A stretch of DNA of 64,000 bases from Pseudomonas viridiflava (GCF_900582625.1 NZ_UTIQ01000327.1:496001-560000); one strand, 5' to 3'. Shown: positions 1 to 8,809, counted from the stretch's first letter. Translations and numbers: made by a program. The notes: generated by a model not told the origin, from the sequence alone.

Positions 1-180
1 GGCGGGCTCGATAACGTCGAGCTGAAAACCTCCATGCGCCTGCCCATCACCCTCACCCGTGAGGACGGCAAACAGGAGCAGTTCGAGGTGCTGTGCCGCA
101 TCGATACGCTCAACGAAGTGGAGTACTTCCGCGCTGGCGGCATTCTCCATTACGTGCTGCGGCAATTGATCGCTGCCTAA
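1..180 (+). CDS. acnA: Aconitate hydratase A, C-terminal end (partial)
   Basis: The window opens inside this gene; 59 codons and a TAA stop are visible in frame 1. The translated end carries the pattern typical of the AcnA/IRP-type aconitase C-terminal swivel domain: an ITLTREDG-like strand, then CRIDT, EYFRAGGILHYVLR and a short tail. Aconitase interconverts citrate and isocitrate in the TCA cycle in the cytoplasm. The Fe-S ligands and most of the protein lie outside the window. The next gene is aer, and the acnA-aer pairing is known from P. aeruginosa (established knowledge). Confidence 0.9.
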   Translation, partial: GGLDNVELKTSMRLPITLTREDGKQEQFEVLCRIDTLNEVEYFRAGGILHYVLRQLIAA

Positions 181-302
181 ACCCGGCAGGCTCTAGCCGG
201 CGGCGTTGCGCATGGGGCGCAGCGCCGTCCGGACCCGTGAAAACTGTGCGCCAGTTCAAATCTGGTTAAACTGCATCGGAAAGGGTTGTAGGAAAATTCT
301 TC

Positions 303-329
303 TCAACTTTGCCTGACAGCGGCCGATCA
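303..329 (+). promoter_or_regulatory. Probable FliA (sigma-28) promoter of aer
   Basis: TCAACTTT (303-310), an 11-base spacer, then GCCGATCA (322-329). This closely fits the flagellar sigma-28 consensus TCAAGTTT-N12-GCCGATAA, with one spacer base fewer. It sits 31 bases before the aer start codon. Chemoreceptor genes are classical FliA targets, so position and gene agree. The site is read directly; promoter activity is inferred. Confidence 0.65.
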
Positions 330-360
330 GAACGGCACGGACATTACGGACATTCGCCCC

Positions 361-1926
361 ATGCGCAACAATCAGCCCGTCACTCAACGTGAACGTACTT
401 TCCCCGCTCAGCAGCGCCTGATCTCCACCACCGACCTTAAAGGCGAAATCACTTACGCCAACGACGCATTCGTGGAAATCAGCGGCTATTCCCGTGAGCA
501 ATTGGTCGGTTCACCGCACAACATGGTGCGCCACCCCGACGTGCCGCCGGCGGTGTTTGCACACATGTGGACCACGCTAAAGTCGGGCCGGCCGTGGATG
601 GGCATTGTCAAAAACCGTTGTGCCAGCGGCGACCATTATTGGGTGAACGCCTACGTCACGCCGGTGCTGGAAAACAGCCAGGTCATCGGTTTTGAGTCGG
701 TACGCGTCAAGCCCACCGCCGAACAGATCCGTCGCGCCGAGGCGCTGTACAAGCGCATCAACAGTGGCAGCGCCGCGGTGCCGGCGAGCAACGTGTGGCT
801 GCCCGTTCTGCAGAACTGGGTGCCGTTCATTCTGATCAGCCAGATCGGCTTTGTGATGGGCGCCTGGCTTGATTTCCACTGGGGCTTCCTCGCCGCAGCG
901 GCGCTTTCCGTACCGCTGGGCTTGCTGGGCCTGAACTGGCAGCAACGCGGCCTGCGCCGCCTGCTCAAACTCGCCGAACAAAGCAACTCCGACCCGCTGA
1001 TCGCCACCATGTACACCGACAGCCGCGGCCCGCAGGCGCAGTTGGAACTGGCCATGCTCAGCCAGGAAGCGCGCCTGAAAACCTGCCTCACCCGCCTGCA
1101 AGACAGCGCCGAGCACCTGACCGAACAAGCGCGCCAGGCCGACACCTTGGCGCAAAACAGCTCCAAAGGCCTGGAACGCCAGCGCGTGGAAACCGAACAG
1201 GTGGCCACCGCCGTCAACGAAATGGCCGCCACCACGCTGGAAGTGGCCAGCAACGTAGCCCGCACCGCCATTGCCACCCAGGAAGCCAACCGCCTGACCG
1301 GCGAGGGCCGCAGCATTGCCGGCGAAACCCGCGAAGCGATTCAGCGTTTGTCCATTTCTGTAGGCGAAACCGGCGAAACCGTCACCCGCCTGGCGCAGGA
1401 CAGCAACGAAATCGGCGGCGTGGTTGATGTGATCAAAGGCATCGCCGACCAAACCAACCTGCTCGCCCTCAACGCCGCTATCGAGGCCGCGCGTGCTGGT
1501 GAAATGGGCCGTGGTTTCGCCGTGGTCGCCGACGAAGTACGCTCGCTGGCGCAACGCACCGCCGAATCAACCGGGCAAATTCACCAACTGATCGCCAAGC
1601 TGCAACGCACCGCTGAAGAAGCCGTGCTGACCATGGAAATTGGCCGCAAGCAGGCCGACGAAGGCGTGGAACGTGTGCTTAAAGCCGACCAGGCATTGGT
1701 CGGCATCAGCGAAGCGGTGGCCAACATTGCCGACATGGCGGACCAGATTGCCGCGGCGGCTGAAGAGCAAAGCGCGGTGGCGGATGAGATCAACCAAAAC
1801 ATCACCACCATTGCCCAGTTGGCGGACCAGACGTCCGGGGAAGCGCAGAACACGGCGCAGTTGAGCCGGGAGTTGACGGTGACGGCGCAGCGGCAATCGG
1901 CGTTGGTGGAGCGGTTTAATCGGTAG
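361..1926 (+). CDS. aer: Aerotaxis receptor Aer (PAS-HAMP-type methyl-accepting chemotaxis protein)
   Basis: 521 residues, the same length as recalled for the P. aeruginosa Aer receptor. An N-terminal PAS domain (about residues 15-120, with ITYANDAFVEISGY and later YWVNAYVTPV) should bind FAD and sense redox state or oxygen. A hydrophobic stretch at about 150-190 forms the membrane hairpin. The rest is the cytoplasmic signalling coiled coil, whose tip carries the near-invariant motif NLLALNAAIEAARAGE followed by GFAVVADEVRSLA. No periplasmic ligand-binding domain is present, as expected for Aer. It signals through CheA/CheW to the flagellar motor. It is single-gene, downstream of acnA, and is preceded by a FliA-type promoter. 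The ribosome-binding site before the ATG is weak. Confidence 0.93.
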   Translation: MRNNQPVTQRERTFPAQQRLISTTDLKGEITYANDAFVEISGYSREQLVGSPHNMVRHPDVPPAVFAHMWTTLKSGRPWMGIVKNRCASGDHYWVNAYVTPVLENSQVIGFESVRVKPTAEQIRRAEALYKRINSGSAAVPASNVWLPVLQNWVPFILISQIGFVMGAWLDFHWGFLAAAALSVPLGLLGLNWQQRGLRRLLKLAEQSNSDPLIATMYTDSRGPQAQLELAMLSQEARLKTCLTRLQDSAEHLTEQARQADTLAQNSSKGLERQRVETEQVATAVNEMAATTLEVASNVARTAIATQEANRLTGEGRSIAGETREAIQRLSISVGETGETVTRLAQDSNEIGGVVDVIKGIADQTNLLALNAAIEAARAGEMGRGFAVVADEVRSLAQRTAESTGQIHQLIAKLQRTAEEAVLTMEIGRKQADEGVERVLKADQALVGISEAVANIADMADQIAAAAEEQSAVADEINQNITTIAQLADQTSGEAQNTAQLSRELTVTAQRQSALVERFNR

Positions 1927-1972
1927 GGTTGGGGCTCTTTGGGACTCTCGGCTTGCTTCAGACGGCGTTAGG

Positions 1973-2092
1973 CTTCAGATACTGGATTCCCGCTTTCGCG
2001 GGAATGACGGTGGTGGTTGAGCGGTACCTGTTCACCCTCACGAAAACCATACACCCGTCATTCCCGCGCACGCGGGAATCCAGTATCTGAAG
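1973..2092. repeat. Inverted-repeat element, family I (GTCATTCCCGC type)
   Basis: Two arms in inverted orientation: CAGATACTGGATTCCCGC...GGGAATGACGG (from about 1975) and CCGTCATTCCCGCG...GCGGGAATCCAGTATCTG (ending about 2090). Each arm also has an internal hairpin, and the arms are separated by about 45 bases. It lies between the converging aer and CHAD genes, so it could serve as a bidirectional terminator. The same family recurs near 12.7, 18.4, 23.4, 50.5 and 53.3 kb. Confidence 0.85.
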
Positions 2093-2147
2093 TCGTGCAC
2101 GGTACGAAGCAAGGCGAATAACCGAAAACCCCGCGCCGTAGTGCCAC

Positions 2148-2915
2148 TTACCCCCCAAACACCTCCCCCAACCTCTCCAACGCCCCATCCGAACGCCCTT
2201 CAGCCTCAGCCAACTCCGCCAGCCAACCCCCCACCAACGGCCCCAATTCCGCCTCCTGCTCCGCCCGCGCCAGCCATTGCAGCCGGTCATGCCAAGCGCC
2301 CAACGCATTCTGCGCACGCCGCAGTGCTTTCACCTGTTTGGCCGACACACCCGCCAACTGCGGATACGTATCCGCGCAGTAGCGAACCCGTTTGATCAAG
2401 ATGCGCAGGCGATGCCGGTCATGGGCCGGATCCGCCATCGCCGCGCTCAGCCGCTCGCTTTCCTTGCGTAGCTGGCGCGTGATGTAACCTTTCAAATTCT
2501 CCGGCGCCGCGTCATGCAAGGTGCGGCGGAAGAATGACGGCCACAGGTCCAGCGCGTGCTGTAAGCGCAGGGCCTCAGTACTGCGCAATAACTGCTGATA
2601 CTGCGCCGGCAACTCGCGTTCGCGACGAGCCACCACCGCCTCCATGCCCGGATGACGGCGCAACTCGGCCAACAGCACTTCACTGTCGCGCACCGGACTG
2701 CTGCTGCGCCCCGCCGCCGCTGCGGCCGTCACCAATGGGTCATGTTCGATAATCTTGCGAAACGGCCGCAACAGGCTGCGCAGCTTGCGTATGGCGATGC
2801 GCATGTCGTGCAAGGCTTCGTCATCCGTGGCAGCCGCCAGGCGCTCGCGGCTGGCGAGCAAATTGACTTCCAACTGCACAACCCGGGCGATCAGGGCATC
2901 GATAAATTCGGACAT
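2148..2915 (-). CDS. CHAD domain protein
   Basis: About 255 residues, rich in Arg and Glu, predicted all-helical. The signature ALHDMRIAIRKLR near residue 35 matches the conserved His/Arg face (HxxRVxxRK) of CHAD domains, which bind inorganic polyphosphate in the cases studied. I start at the ATG at 2915 (MSEF...), which has AAGG about seven bases upstream; an in-frame TTG two codons earlier is less likely. It begins 12 bases after the tgpA stop, so it is probably the last gene of the moxR-DUF58-tgpA operon. There is no fused CYTH domain. A link to polyphosphate is inferred from the family only. Confidence 0.85.
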   Translation of the reverse strand: MSEFIDALIARVVQLEVNLLASRERLAAATDDEALHDMRIAIRKLRSLLRPFRKIIEHDPLVTAAAAAGRSSSPVRDSEVLLAELRRHPGMEAVVARRERELPAQYQQLLRSTEALRLQHALDLWPSFFRRTLHDAAPENLKGYITRQLRKESERLSAAMADPAHDRHRLRILIKRVRYCADTYPQLAGVSAKQVKALRRAQNALGAWHDRLQWLARAEQEAELGPLVGGWLAELAEAEGRSDGALERLGEVFGG

Positions 2916-2927
2916 GGGCAACCTTAT

Positions 2928-4922
2928 CTAGTCATCACGCTGCAACCAGCGCATCGGCAATGCGCGGCGCAAGGTTCGCAAGTGGTGCTGCAACTGTTCG
3001 GGCGCGACGGGCTTACCGCCATAGCGCTGCGCCTCAAAAGCATCGGCAAAAGCGCGAATGGGCTGCCCCTGTTCGGGCAATGCCAACGCAGCGCGCTCGG
3101 CAAATGCGCGCGCGCCTTCGGCCGGCAAACGCCGAACACCGTGGCGGGTCAGCAGGCGTTCGAAGCGTTGATAAAGGCGCTGCTGCACATCGCGCTCACG
3201 GCGCCAGGGTTTGAACAGCCACAGGGCAATCAGCGTCAACACCAACGCGCCGCCGCCGACCAAACCCAAGAGGAAATCGCGCGAATCAAGGCGACCAAAC
3301 CAGCGCTGCAACACTTCCAGCTGCGTGCCCTGCTGGTAATCCAGCACCCAGCGTTCCCAGCCGTAATTGAGGTTTTCCCAATTCAGGCGCAGTTGGTTGA
3401 GCCAGTTGATATGGCGGTAGCGCAACAGCGACAACGGTGTGCGCTCCAAAAAGCTTTGTTCATTTGCCAGCGCCTGCTCCAGGCCTTGCTCGATACGCTC
3501 CGGCGCCACCTGAAAGGTCGGATCGATCACGGTCCAGCCCACGCCCTCGCGCCAATACTCAACCCAGGCATGGGCATCGAACTGACGCACCTGAATGTAG
3601 TTGCCCGACGGGTTCAACTCGCCGCCCTGATACCCCGTCACCACCCGCGCCGCAATACCCGCCGCACGCAACACAAATGCCGTGGCGCCAGCGTAGTGCT
3701 CGCAAAAGCCGCGCCGCGTGGTGAAGAGGAAATCATCGATGCTGTTTTCACCCACTTCCGGCGGCCGCAGCGTGTAGAAGTACGGCTCGCGGTTGAAATG
3801 GCTCAGTACCGCTTGCACCCGCGCCTGCTCGTCCGGGAACTGCGCCTTGAGCTGCTGCGCCCATTCGCGGGTGCGCGGGTTGCCGTCGGCCGGCAGTTGC
3901 AAGGCACGGCGTAACGCCGGTTTGCTGGCTTGCGGTTCACGCAGCGCTTGTGGCCAGGAGGTCACGGTGTAGACCAGGGTTTTGTCGACCGGCCGGCCGC
4001 GCTCCAAGCGGTAGTCACTCATTAGCCGCGTGCGCTCAAGCTCAGTGGTGGCCAGGTCGAGCCCGAACAGCCAGGGCTTGCCACTCGCTTCCATGACGAT
4101 GCGATAACGCAGCGGTTCGCCTGCTCGCGTCCACGGCGGTGCGGGAGCCCAACGTACTTCCGAAGACTGCGACCAACGCCGGCCCTCGAACTTATCCAGC
4201 GTCAGTGCCCGCCAATACTGCTGACTACGCGGCGGGGGTGCGCCTTCGAAACTGGCGCGAAAGGCCAACGCATCAGAACGGCTCAGCTCAGCGATATCGT
4301 TCGGCGCCATGCTGTCCGACAGCCCGGTAATGGCGCGCTGATCGGGCATGGGCAGCGACCACAGTGGCCCGAAGCGAGGAAAAAACAGAAACAGCAGCAG
4401 CATCAGCGGCACGGCCTGCAGCAGCAAGCCGCCGGCCAGGCGCAGCGGCGGCCACGGGCTTAGTTGTAGCGGACTCTGTTGCAAGGCAATCAGCGCGGCC
4501 AGCAAGCCTGCCACCGGCAGCAAGGTGAAGGCCACGGTGGTCATCCGGTCGTCAAACAGGTACACCGTGACCACAGCAAAGAAGCCCAACAGGATCAGCA
4601 CCAACGCATCGCGTCGGGTGCGCATTTCCACCAGTTTCAAAATAAACGCGGCGATCAACAGCACCACGCCAGCGTCCAGGCCAATCAGGCTGCCCCGCGA
4701 TAAAAACACGCCGCCGACAATTCCAACCGTGAGTCCAGACTTCAGCCACGTCGCCGGAAACTGCGCACGCATGCGGTAAATCTGCACGCGCCAACCGGCG
4801 CACACCAGCCACAGGGCAATGATCCACGACGGCAAGTGTTCCAGGTGCGGAACGATCACCAGCACCTGCGCCACCAGCAGCCACAACAGGCTGATGCGTG
4901 GAATCGCTTGCGTGGCGCTCAT
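2928..4922 (-). CDS. tgpA: Transglutaminase-like membrane protein TgpA (DUF3488)
   Basis: 664 residues from the ATG at 4922. This start overlaps the stop of the upstream DUF58 gene as ATGA, and I prefer it to an upstream in-frame start that would add 47 low-quality residues. The N-terminal half holds about six membrane segments. A periplasmic transglutaminase-like domain (about residues 380-490) follows, with the catalytic-type motif RRGFCEHYAGATAF (Cys), then DAHAWVEYW (His) and a downstream Asp (TVIDPTF). One more membrane helix and a cytoplasmic DUF4129-like tail follow. The P. aeruginosa homologue TgpA is reported as essential (established knowledge); the substrate is unknown. Co-encoded with MoxR ATPase and DUF58 partners. 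Confidence 0.9.
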   Translation of the reverse strand: MSATQAIPRISLLWLLVAQVLVIVPHLEHLPSWIIALWLVCAGWRVQIYRMRAQFPATWLKSGLTVGIVGGVFLSRGSLIGLDAGVVLLIAAFILKLVEMRTRRDALVLILLGFFAVVTVYLFDDRMTTVAFTLLPVAGLLAALIALQQSPLQLSPWPPLRLAGGLLLQAVPLMLLLFLFFPRFGPLWSLPMPDQRAITGLSDSMAPNDIAELSRSDALAFRASFEGAPPPRSQQYWRALTLDKFEGRRWSQSSEVRWAPAPPWTRAGEPLRYRIVMEASGKPWLFGLDLATTELERTRLMSDYRLERGRPVDKTLVYTVTSWPQALREPQASKPALRRALQLPADGNPRTREWAQQLKAQFPDEQARVQAVLSHFNREPYFYTLRPPEVGENSIDDFLFTTRRGFCEHYAGATAFVLRAAGIAARVVTGYQGGELNPSGNYIQVRQFDAHAWVEYWREGVGWTVIDPTFQVAPERIEQGLEQALANEQSFLERTPLSLLRYRHINWLNQLRLNWENLNYGWERWVLDYQQGTQLEVLQRWFGRLDSRDFLLGLVGGGALVLTLIALWLFKPWRRERDVQQRLYQRFERLLTRHGVRRLPAEGARAFAERAALALPEQGQPIRAFADAFEAQRYGGKPVAPEQLQHHLRTLRRALPMRWLQRDD

Positions 4923-5875
4923 CGCCCGCCCTCCCCGTATAGCGCCAGGGCGCGCAGGCAGGCTTCGCGGTGGGTTTCGCCGATGTCCGGGCCATGCACC
5001 GAACCGGGCAAGCGCAAGGCAAAGGGCTGCTGACGCTCTGACAACGCCAGCACCCAGTGGCACAGCAGCGACAGGCGCATTTCACTGTCGCCTTGTAATT
5101 CGTCGAAATCCAGCCACAGGTCGCGCCCGGTCAGGCTGGCAAAATCCTTCACCAGCAGGCCTTGGCCACGGGAATAGGCCTTCCAGTGCAGACGCCGTTT
5201 CGAGTCGCCCGGCTGATAGGCCTTCAGGCCTTGGAAATCATCCGCACCCTGGCCAACGGCGCGGGCGCCGTCGTCGTCATCGTCGTCTTTGATACCCGCC
5301 ACCAGCGGCAATTCGCCGGGTAACGGACGCGGATACACCAACAGCGCCTGGTCCAGGTCCACTTGGCTCCACGCCACCAATATGCCCAGCGGAAAGCGAC
5401 TTTCCACCCGTAACCGGCCAGGTCGTAGCCAGCCCCGGCGGATGGCCGGCACGGTGATCTCACTTTCCGCGATGCCATTGGCCGCCACGTCGAAACGCTG
5501 CAGCTCCTGCGGTGGCCACCCCAGGGCGATGGACTGGTGCACGCGGCCGTTGCTGCTCAGGCGCACGCGGAACGTGGCTTGCTCGCCGACGAACACCGGA
5601 CGGCCCCCAGCCGCGTGCAGGGTCAGGCCAGCGAGGTTTCGGTAGGTATGAAGAATGGCGATCACGAACACCGCCGCGAGCAGAAAGGTCAGGCCATACG
5701 CCGGGCTGTTCTGATAATTGACCCCGGCCATCAACATCAAAAACAGCGCCAAGCCAAACGCGGCGCCGATGCGCGTGGGGATGATAAAAATCCGCCGTTG
5801 CGTCAGCAGCACGCTGTTGGCCGGTGGAATACGCCGGTGTAACCAGCGCTGCCAACGCTGCTTGAGCATCGCCAT
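4919..5875 (-). CDS. DUF58 domain protein of the MoxR/TgpA cluster
   Basis: 318 residues when started at the ATG at 5875, whose A is shared with the stop of moxR (TGATG). Two N-terminal membrane helices (about residues 30-85) precede a soluble region with the DUF58 hallmark YQPGDSKRRLHWKAYSR near residue 210. DUF58 proteins have a von Willebrand-A-like fold and nearly always occur with a MoxR ATPase and a transglutaminase. An acidic DDDDDD stretch lies before the signature. The exact function is not established. Translationally coupled on both sides. Confidence 0.88.
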   Translation of the reverse strand: MAMLKQRWQRWLHRRIPPANSVLLTQRRIFIIPTRIGAAFGLALFLMLMAGVNYQNSPAYGLTFLLAAVFVIAILHTYRNLAGLTLHAAGGRPVFVGEQATFRVRLSSNGRVHQSIALGWPPQELQRFDVAANGIAESEITVPAIRRGWLRPGRLRVESRFPLGILVAWSQVDLDQALLVYPRPLPGELPLVAGIKDDDDDDGARAVGQGADDFQGLKAYQPGDSKRRLHWKAYSRGQGLLVKDFASLTGRDLWLDFDELQGDSEMRLSLLCHWVLALSERQQPFALRLPGSVHGPDIGETHREACLRALALYGEGGR

Positions 5876-6792
5876 CAGAGCGCGGGCACTTCGCGCAGCA
5901 ACCACTGCACCAACGCGCCGCCGCCGTGCCCGGCCGGGTCGGCACGCTCACGCAAACGGTGGCCCACCACGGAGGGCAACACTGCTTGCACATCCTCGGG
6001 AATCACATAATCGCGCTGCGCCAAGAACGCCCAGGCGCGCGCCGCCGCCAGCAGAGCCAGGCTCGCCCGTGGCGACAACCCCCAGGCAAATTGCGGCTGA
6101 GTGCGCGTGGCTTCAACCAAGCGCAGCACGTAGTCCACCAGCGCATCGCTGGCGCGCACCTTGGGCACTTCGGCTTGCAGCTCGGCGAGTTGCTGGTGAC
6201 TGAGCACCGCATCCAAACGCGGCAACATCTCGCGCCGCGCTTCGCCGAGCAGCAGGGCCTTTTCCGCCGCCTTGGCCGGATAGCCCAACGACAAGCGCAT
6301 CAGAAACCGGTCCAGTTGCGACTCGGGCAACGCAAAGGTGCCGCCCTGGCTGACCGGGTTTTGCGTGGCAATCACAAAAAACGGCTCCGGCAGTGGCCGG
6401 GTCGCGCCCTCGATGGTCACCTGCCCTTCCTCCATCGCCTCCAACAGCGCGCTCTGACTTTTCGGCGTGGCGCGGTTGATCTCATCGGCCAGCACCAACT
6501 CGGCAAAAATCGGCCCCGGATGGAACACAAAAAGGCCGCTGTCTTTATCAAAGACCGAGGTGCCGAGAATGTCGCCGGGAAGCAAATCGGAGGTGAACTG
6601 AATGCGCTGAAAGTTCAAGCCCAGCACATTGGCCAGGGCGTGACTGAGGGTGGTCTTGCCCATACCGGGCAAGTCTTCGATGAGCAAGTGGCCCCGCGCC
6701 AATAAGCAGGTCAGCGCCAGGCGAACCTGGGGCTCCTTGCCAAGAAGGATTTGATTGACTGCATTCAGGCAGGCGTCGAGTTTGGTAAGCAT
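5875..6792 (-). CDS. MoxR-family AAA+ ATPase
   Basis: 305 residues. Walker A is GMGKTT at about residues 43-48, Walker B is LVLADEINR at about 100-108, and sensor 1 lies in FFVIATQNP. The C-terminal lid carries the MoxR-type GLSPRASLALL segment. MoxR ATPases act as chaperone-like modulators of partner proteins, here presumably the DUF58 and TgpA membrane proteins. It is the first gene of the minus-strand operon; a GGGGTG ribosome-binding site precedes the ATG. The 160 bases upstream should hold the operon promoter, but I see no clear match. Confidence 0.92.
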   Translation of the reverse strand: MLTKLDACLNAVNQILLGKEPQVRLALTCLLARGHLLIEDLPGMGKTTLSHALANVLGLNFQRIQFTSDLLPGDILGTSVFDKDSGLFVFHPGPIFAELVLADEINRATPKSQSALLEAMEEGQVTIEGATRPLPEPFFVIATQNPVSQGGTFALPESQLDRFLMRLSLGYPAKAAEKALLLGEARREMLPRLDAVLSHQQLAELQAEVPKVRASDALVDYVLRLVEATRTQPQFAWGLSPRASLALLAAARAWAFLAQRDYVIPEDVQAVLPSVVGHRLRERADPAGHGGGALVQWLLREVPAL

Positions 6793-6952
6793 GCGTCACC
6801 CCGTAATCCACGAACCCCGGATGCTACCGGGGTGTGGCGCGATGGCAAAGGTGCTGCAAACTTTCCTGACGTATTTGCTCGCGCACTGTGCGGTCCAACC
6901 CATTCGGCCGCTTGCCGGATCCGCGGGTTTACCTGACGGTCCGGCATACGCG

Positions 6953-8809
6953 CTATTCCACTCCCGACTCGGTGCCGCTTTCATCCGAGGGTTCGGACTC
7001 TTCCACAAGGATCGGATGTTGCGGCCAGCCCCTGTAGTCATAGGCTTCGCCATAGTCATACAACAACGGCTCACCGGCCGAAATGGGGCGTTCAGCCAAC
7101 AGATAAACCAACTTGCTTCCCAGCAACATGACCGTCAAATTGTTCTGCGCAGGATCGTCACCTTTATTCACTAAGCTAGACACATTGCCAACGCCATCAC
7201 CAAACGCGCTGATCAGGCTATTTCCGCTCTTTGTACCGAACGTATAGCTGGTGAAGTTCATGCCTAACTTCGCCCACTCCGCCTTAATGGCATCACCGGT
7301 CAGCAACTTACCGGCGTAGGGGGCCAATACGGTAAAGCGCGGAATATCGCGAGCCGCTTTTACGCCTCGTCCAATTCCTGGAACGTCTTCAACTTCCATC
7401 CAACTTTCCATATAGCGTGCCCGCTCTTCACCGGAAATGGTCGCCAACCAACGGGCTTTTTCCCCCAGGTCATCTTTTATGCGCTTTTTACTTACACGAA
7501 CATTGCCTTCGCCGGCCAGCTTAGCTTGTTCCTCTATTACGCTTTTTGTATAGCCGCCAAATGTTAACTTCATGCGATCAAGCAATTCCTGCAGACTGCT
7601 GCTCTGCTTGCTTTTTTGTGAAGGCTGCAAGGCAGCCAGCAAAATATCGTCGCCCTTTTCGCTCTGCAATATGGGCACAGCATTGTCGATTTGGTGGCGC
7701 AGGACGGGTACTTCCTTTTTGACCGGCGCATCCGTAACCAGCGGCGTGGAAGTATCCTCCAGGGTTGGACCCGGCGAAGTTGCTGGTTCGGGCTTTACCC
7801 ACTGTTTGAAAAAGTCTTCCGACGCGTCCATCCCGATTATTTCGGGGCTTTGTACAGGAGAAGCAGCAATTGACGGCGCAGCACTATCAACAATCAGATT
7901 GCTGTTACTGTCATCACTAGCAGGGTCAAGGCTAATTACCGGAGGCGCGTGGAGGTCAACAAACCCATCAGCAGTTGAATCATTAATAGGTATTGGCTTT
8001 TCAGCTCGCACCGGGTTCGCATCCAAGAGCGGCCCTGGAGAACGTGTTGGCGAAGGAAGAGGCGACGTCTCAGCCGCAAGCGACCCAGCACCTTGGTGTG
8101 CTGCAGCTTGCGCATTGTCACTACTACTATTTGCCTGCGCGTTGACGTGAGGAGCGCCATCCCTCGCGCCCTCAAGCGTTCGAAGGTAACCGTCAGATAA
8201 CGGCAATAGGTCCGGCCGCCGTGCTGCTAGCTGCGTCATCACTTTATCGTGAGCCGCGAGGGAGCCTTGCTTCCACTCACCTGAAGAGGTGATCCATCTG
8301 CTCAAAGAAGGTCGGGGCAGGCATTTTTCGCGACAGTAACTGACCAGGGACTGCGCTGCATTCTCTTCAAACGATAAGCTGCGATATCGCATCGCCTCGA
8401 AATACATTCCGGTTCCATCCAACGCGTTTTTGACGGGTCTATAAAAGTTAGCGAAGTGAGTTTTCAAACTAAGATCGCCCTGCATGGCGCGTTGCAGCAC
8501 CGCTTCATAATTAAAAACGTCAGGCGACTGCTCCAGCGCTTTATCAAAAACCGCACGCAGTTTTCTTCTGGTTAGCCAGTTGCCATCATGGGATGAATCA
8601 ACCTGGGGAATGTGTGTGGCAACGGCAAAACCCGGCAGTAACTCGGGCCGCCTATCAACGATTTGTTGCGCTATTTTTTGATGCGCTTCGGGCGAACCAA
8701 TATTCCATTTTTTCGCCGCGCTAATCCACCTAGTCACGGACGACGTTGGCTGACCCTTCAACTTCGCATATTCAGTAATATTCTTTAAAAGAGGATCATC
8801 ATCCGCCAA
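6953..8809 (-). CDS. SET-domain protein with duplicated N-terminal module (candidate effector)
   Basis: About 617 residues, of eukaryotic-like architecture. Residues 7-58 and 151-202 are two diverged copies of one roughly 50-residue helical module sharing RWI, a W, GS..AH.K and RRP[ED]LLP. Residues about 209-400 form a Pro/Ser/Asp-rich, probably disordered linker. Residues about 470-600 are a SET-type lysine methyltransferase domain: GIGRGVKAARDI (cofactor loop), SSLVNKGDD where NHxxxPN is usual (His replaced by Lys), and GEPLLYDYGEAYDY (catalytic Tyr region). Base composition is visibly more AT-rich than the flanks. The only near-N-terminal start is a TTG with no ribosome-binding site, and the first in-frame ATG is codon 108. 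The frame stays open upstream to 8968, overlapping the broken TpsA gene. It may be a separate gene or the detached C-terminal part of an exoprotein. Confidence 0.7.
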   Translation of the reverse strand: MADDDPLLKNITEYAKLKGQPTSSVTRWISAAKKWNIGSPEAHQKIAQQIVDRRPELLPGFAVATHIPQVDSSHDGNWLTRRKLRAVFDKALEQSPDVFNYEAVLQRAMQGDLSLKTHFANFYRPVKNALDGTGMYFEAMRYRSLSFEENAAQSLVSYCREKCLPRPSLSRWITSSGEWKQGSLAAHDKVMTQLAARRPDLLPLSDGYLRTLEGARDGAPHVNAQANSSSDNAQAAAHQGAGSLAAETSPLPSPTRSPGPLLDANPVRAEKPIPINDSTADGFVDLHAPPVISLDPASDDSNSNLIVDSAAPSIAASPVQSPEIIGMDASEDFFKQWVKPEPATSPGPTLEDTSTPLVTDAPVKKEVPVLRHQIDNAVPILQSEKGDDILLAALQPSQKSKQSSSLQELLDRMKLTFGGYTKSVIEEQAKLAGEGNVRVSKKRIKDDLGEKARWLATISGEERARYMESWMEVEDVPGIGRGVKAARDIPRFTVLAPYAGKLLTGDAIKAEWAKLGMNFTSYTFGTKSGNSLISAFGDGVGNVSSLVNKGDDPAQNNLTVMLLGSKLVYLLAERPISAGEPLLYDYGEAYDYRGWPQHPILVEESEPSDESGTESGVE

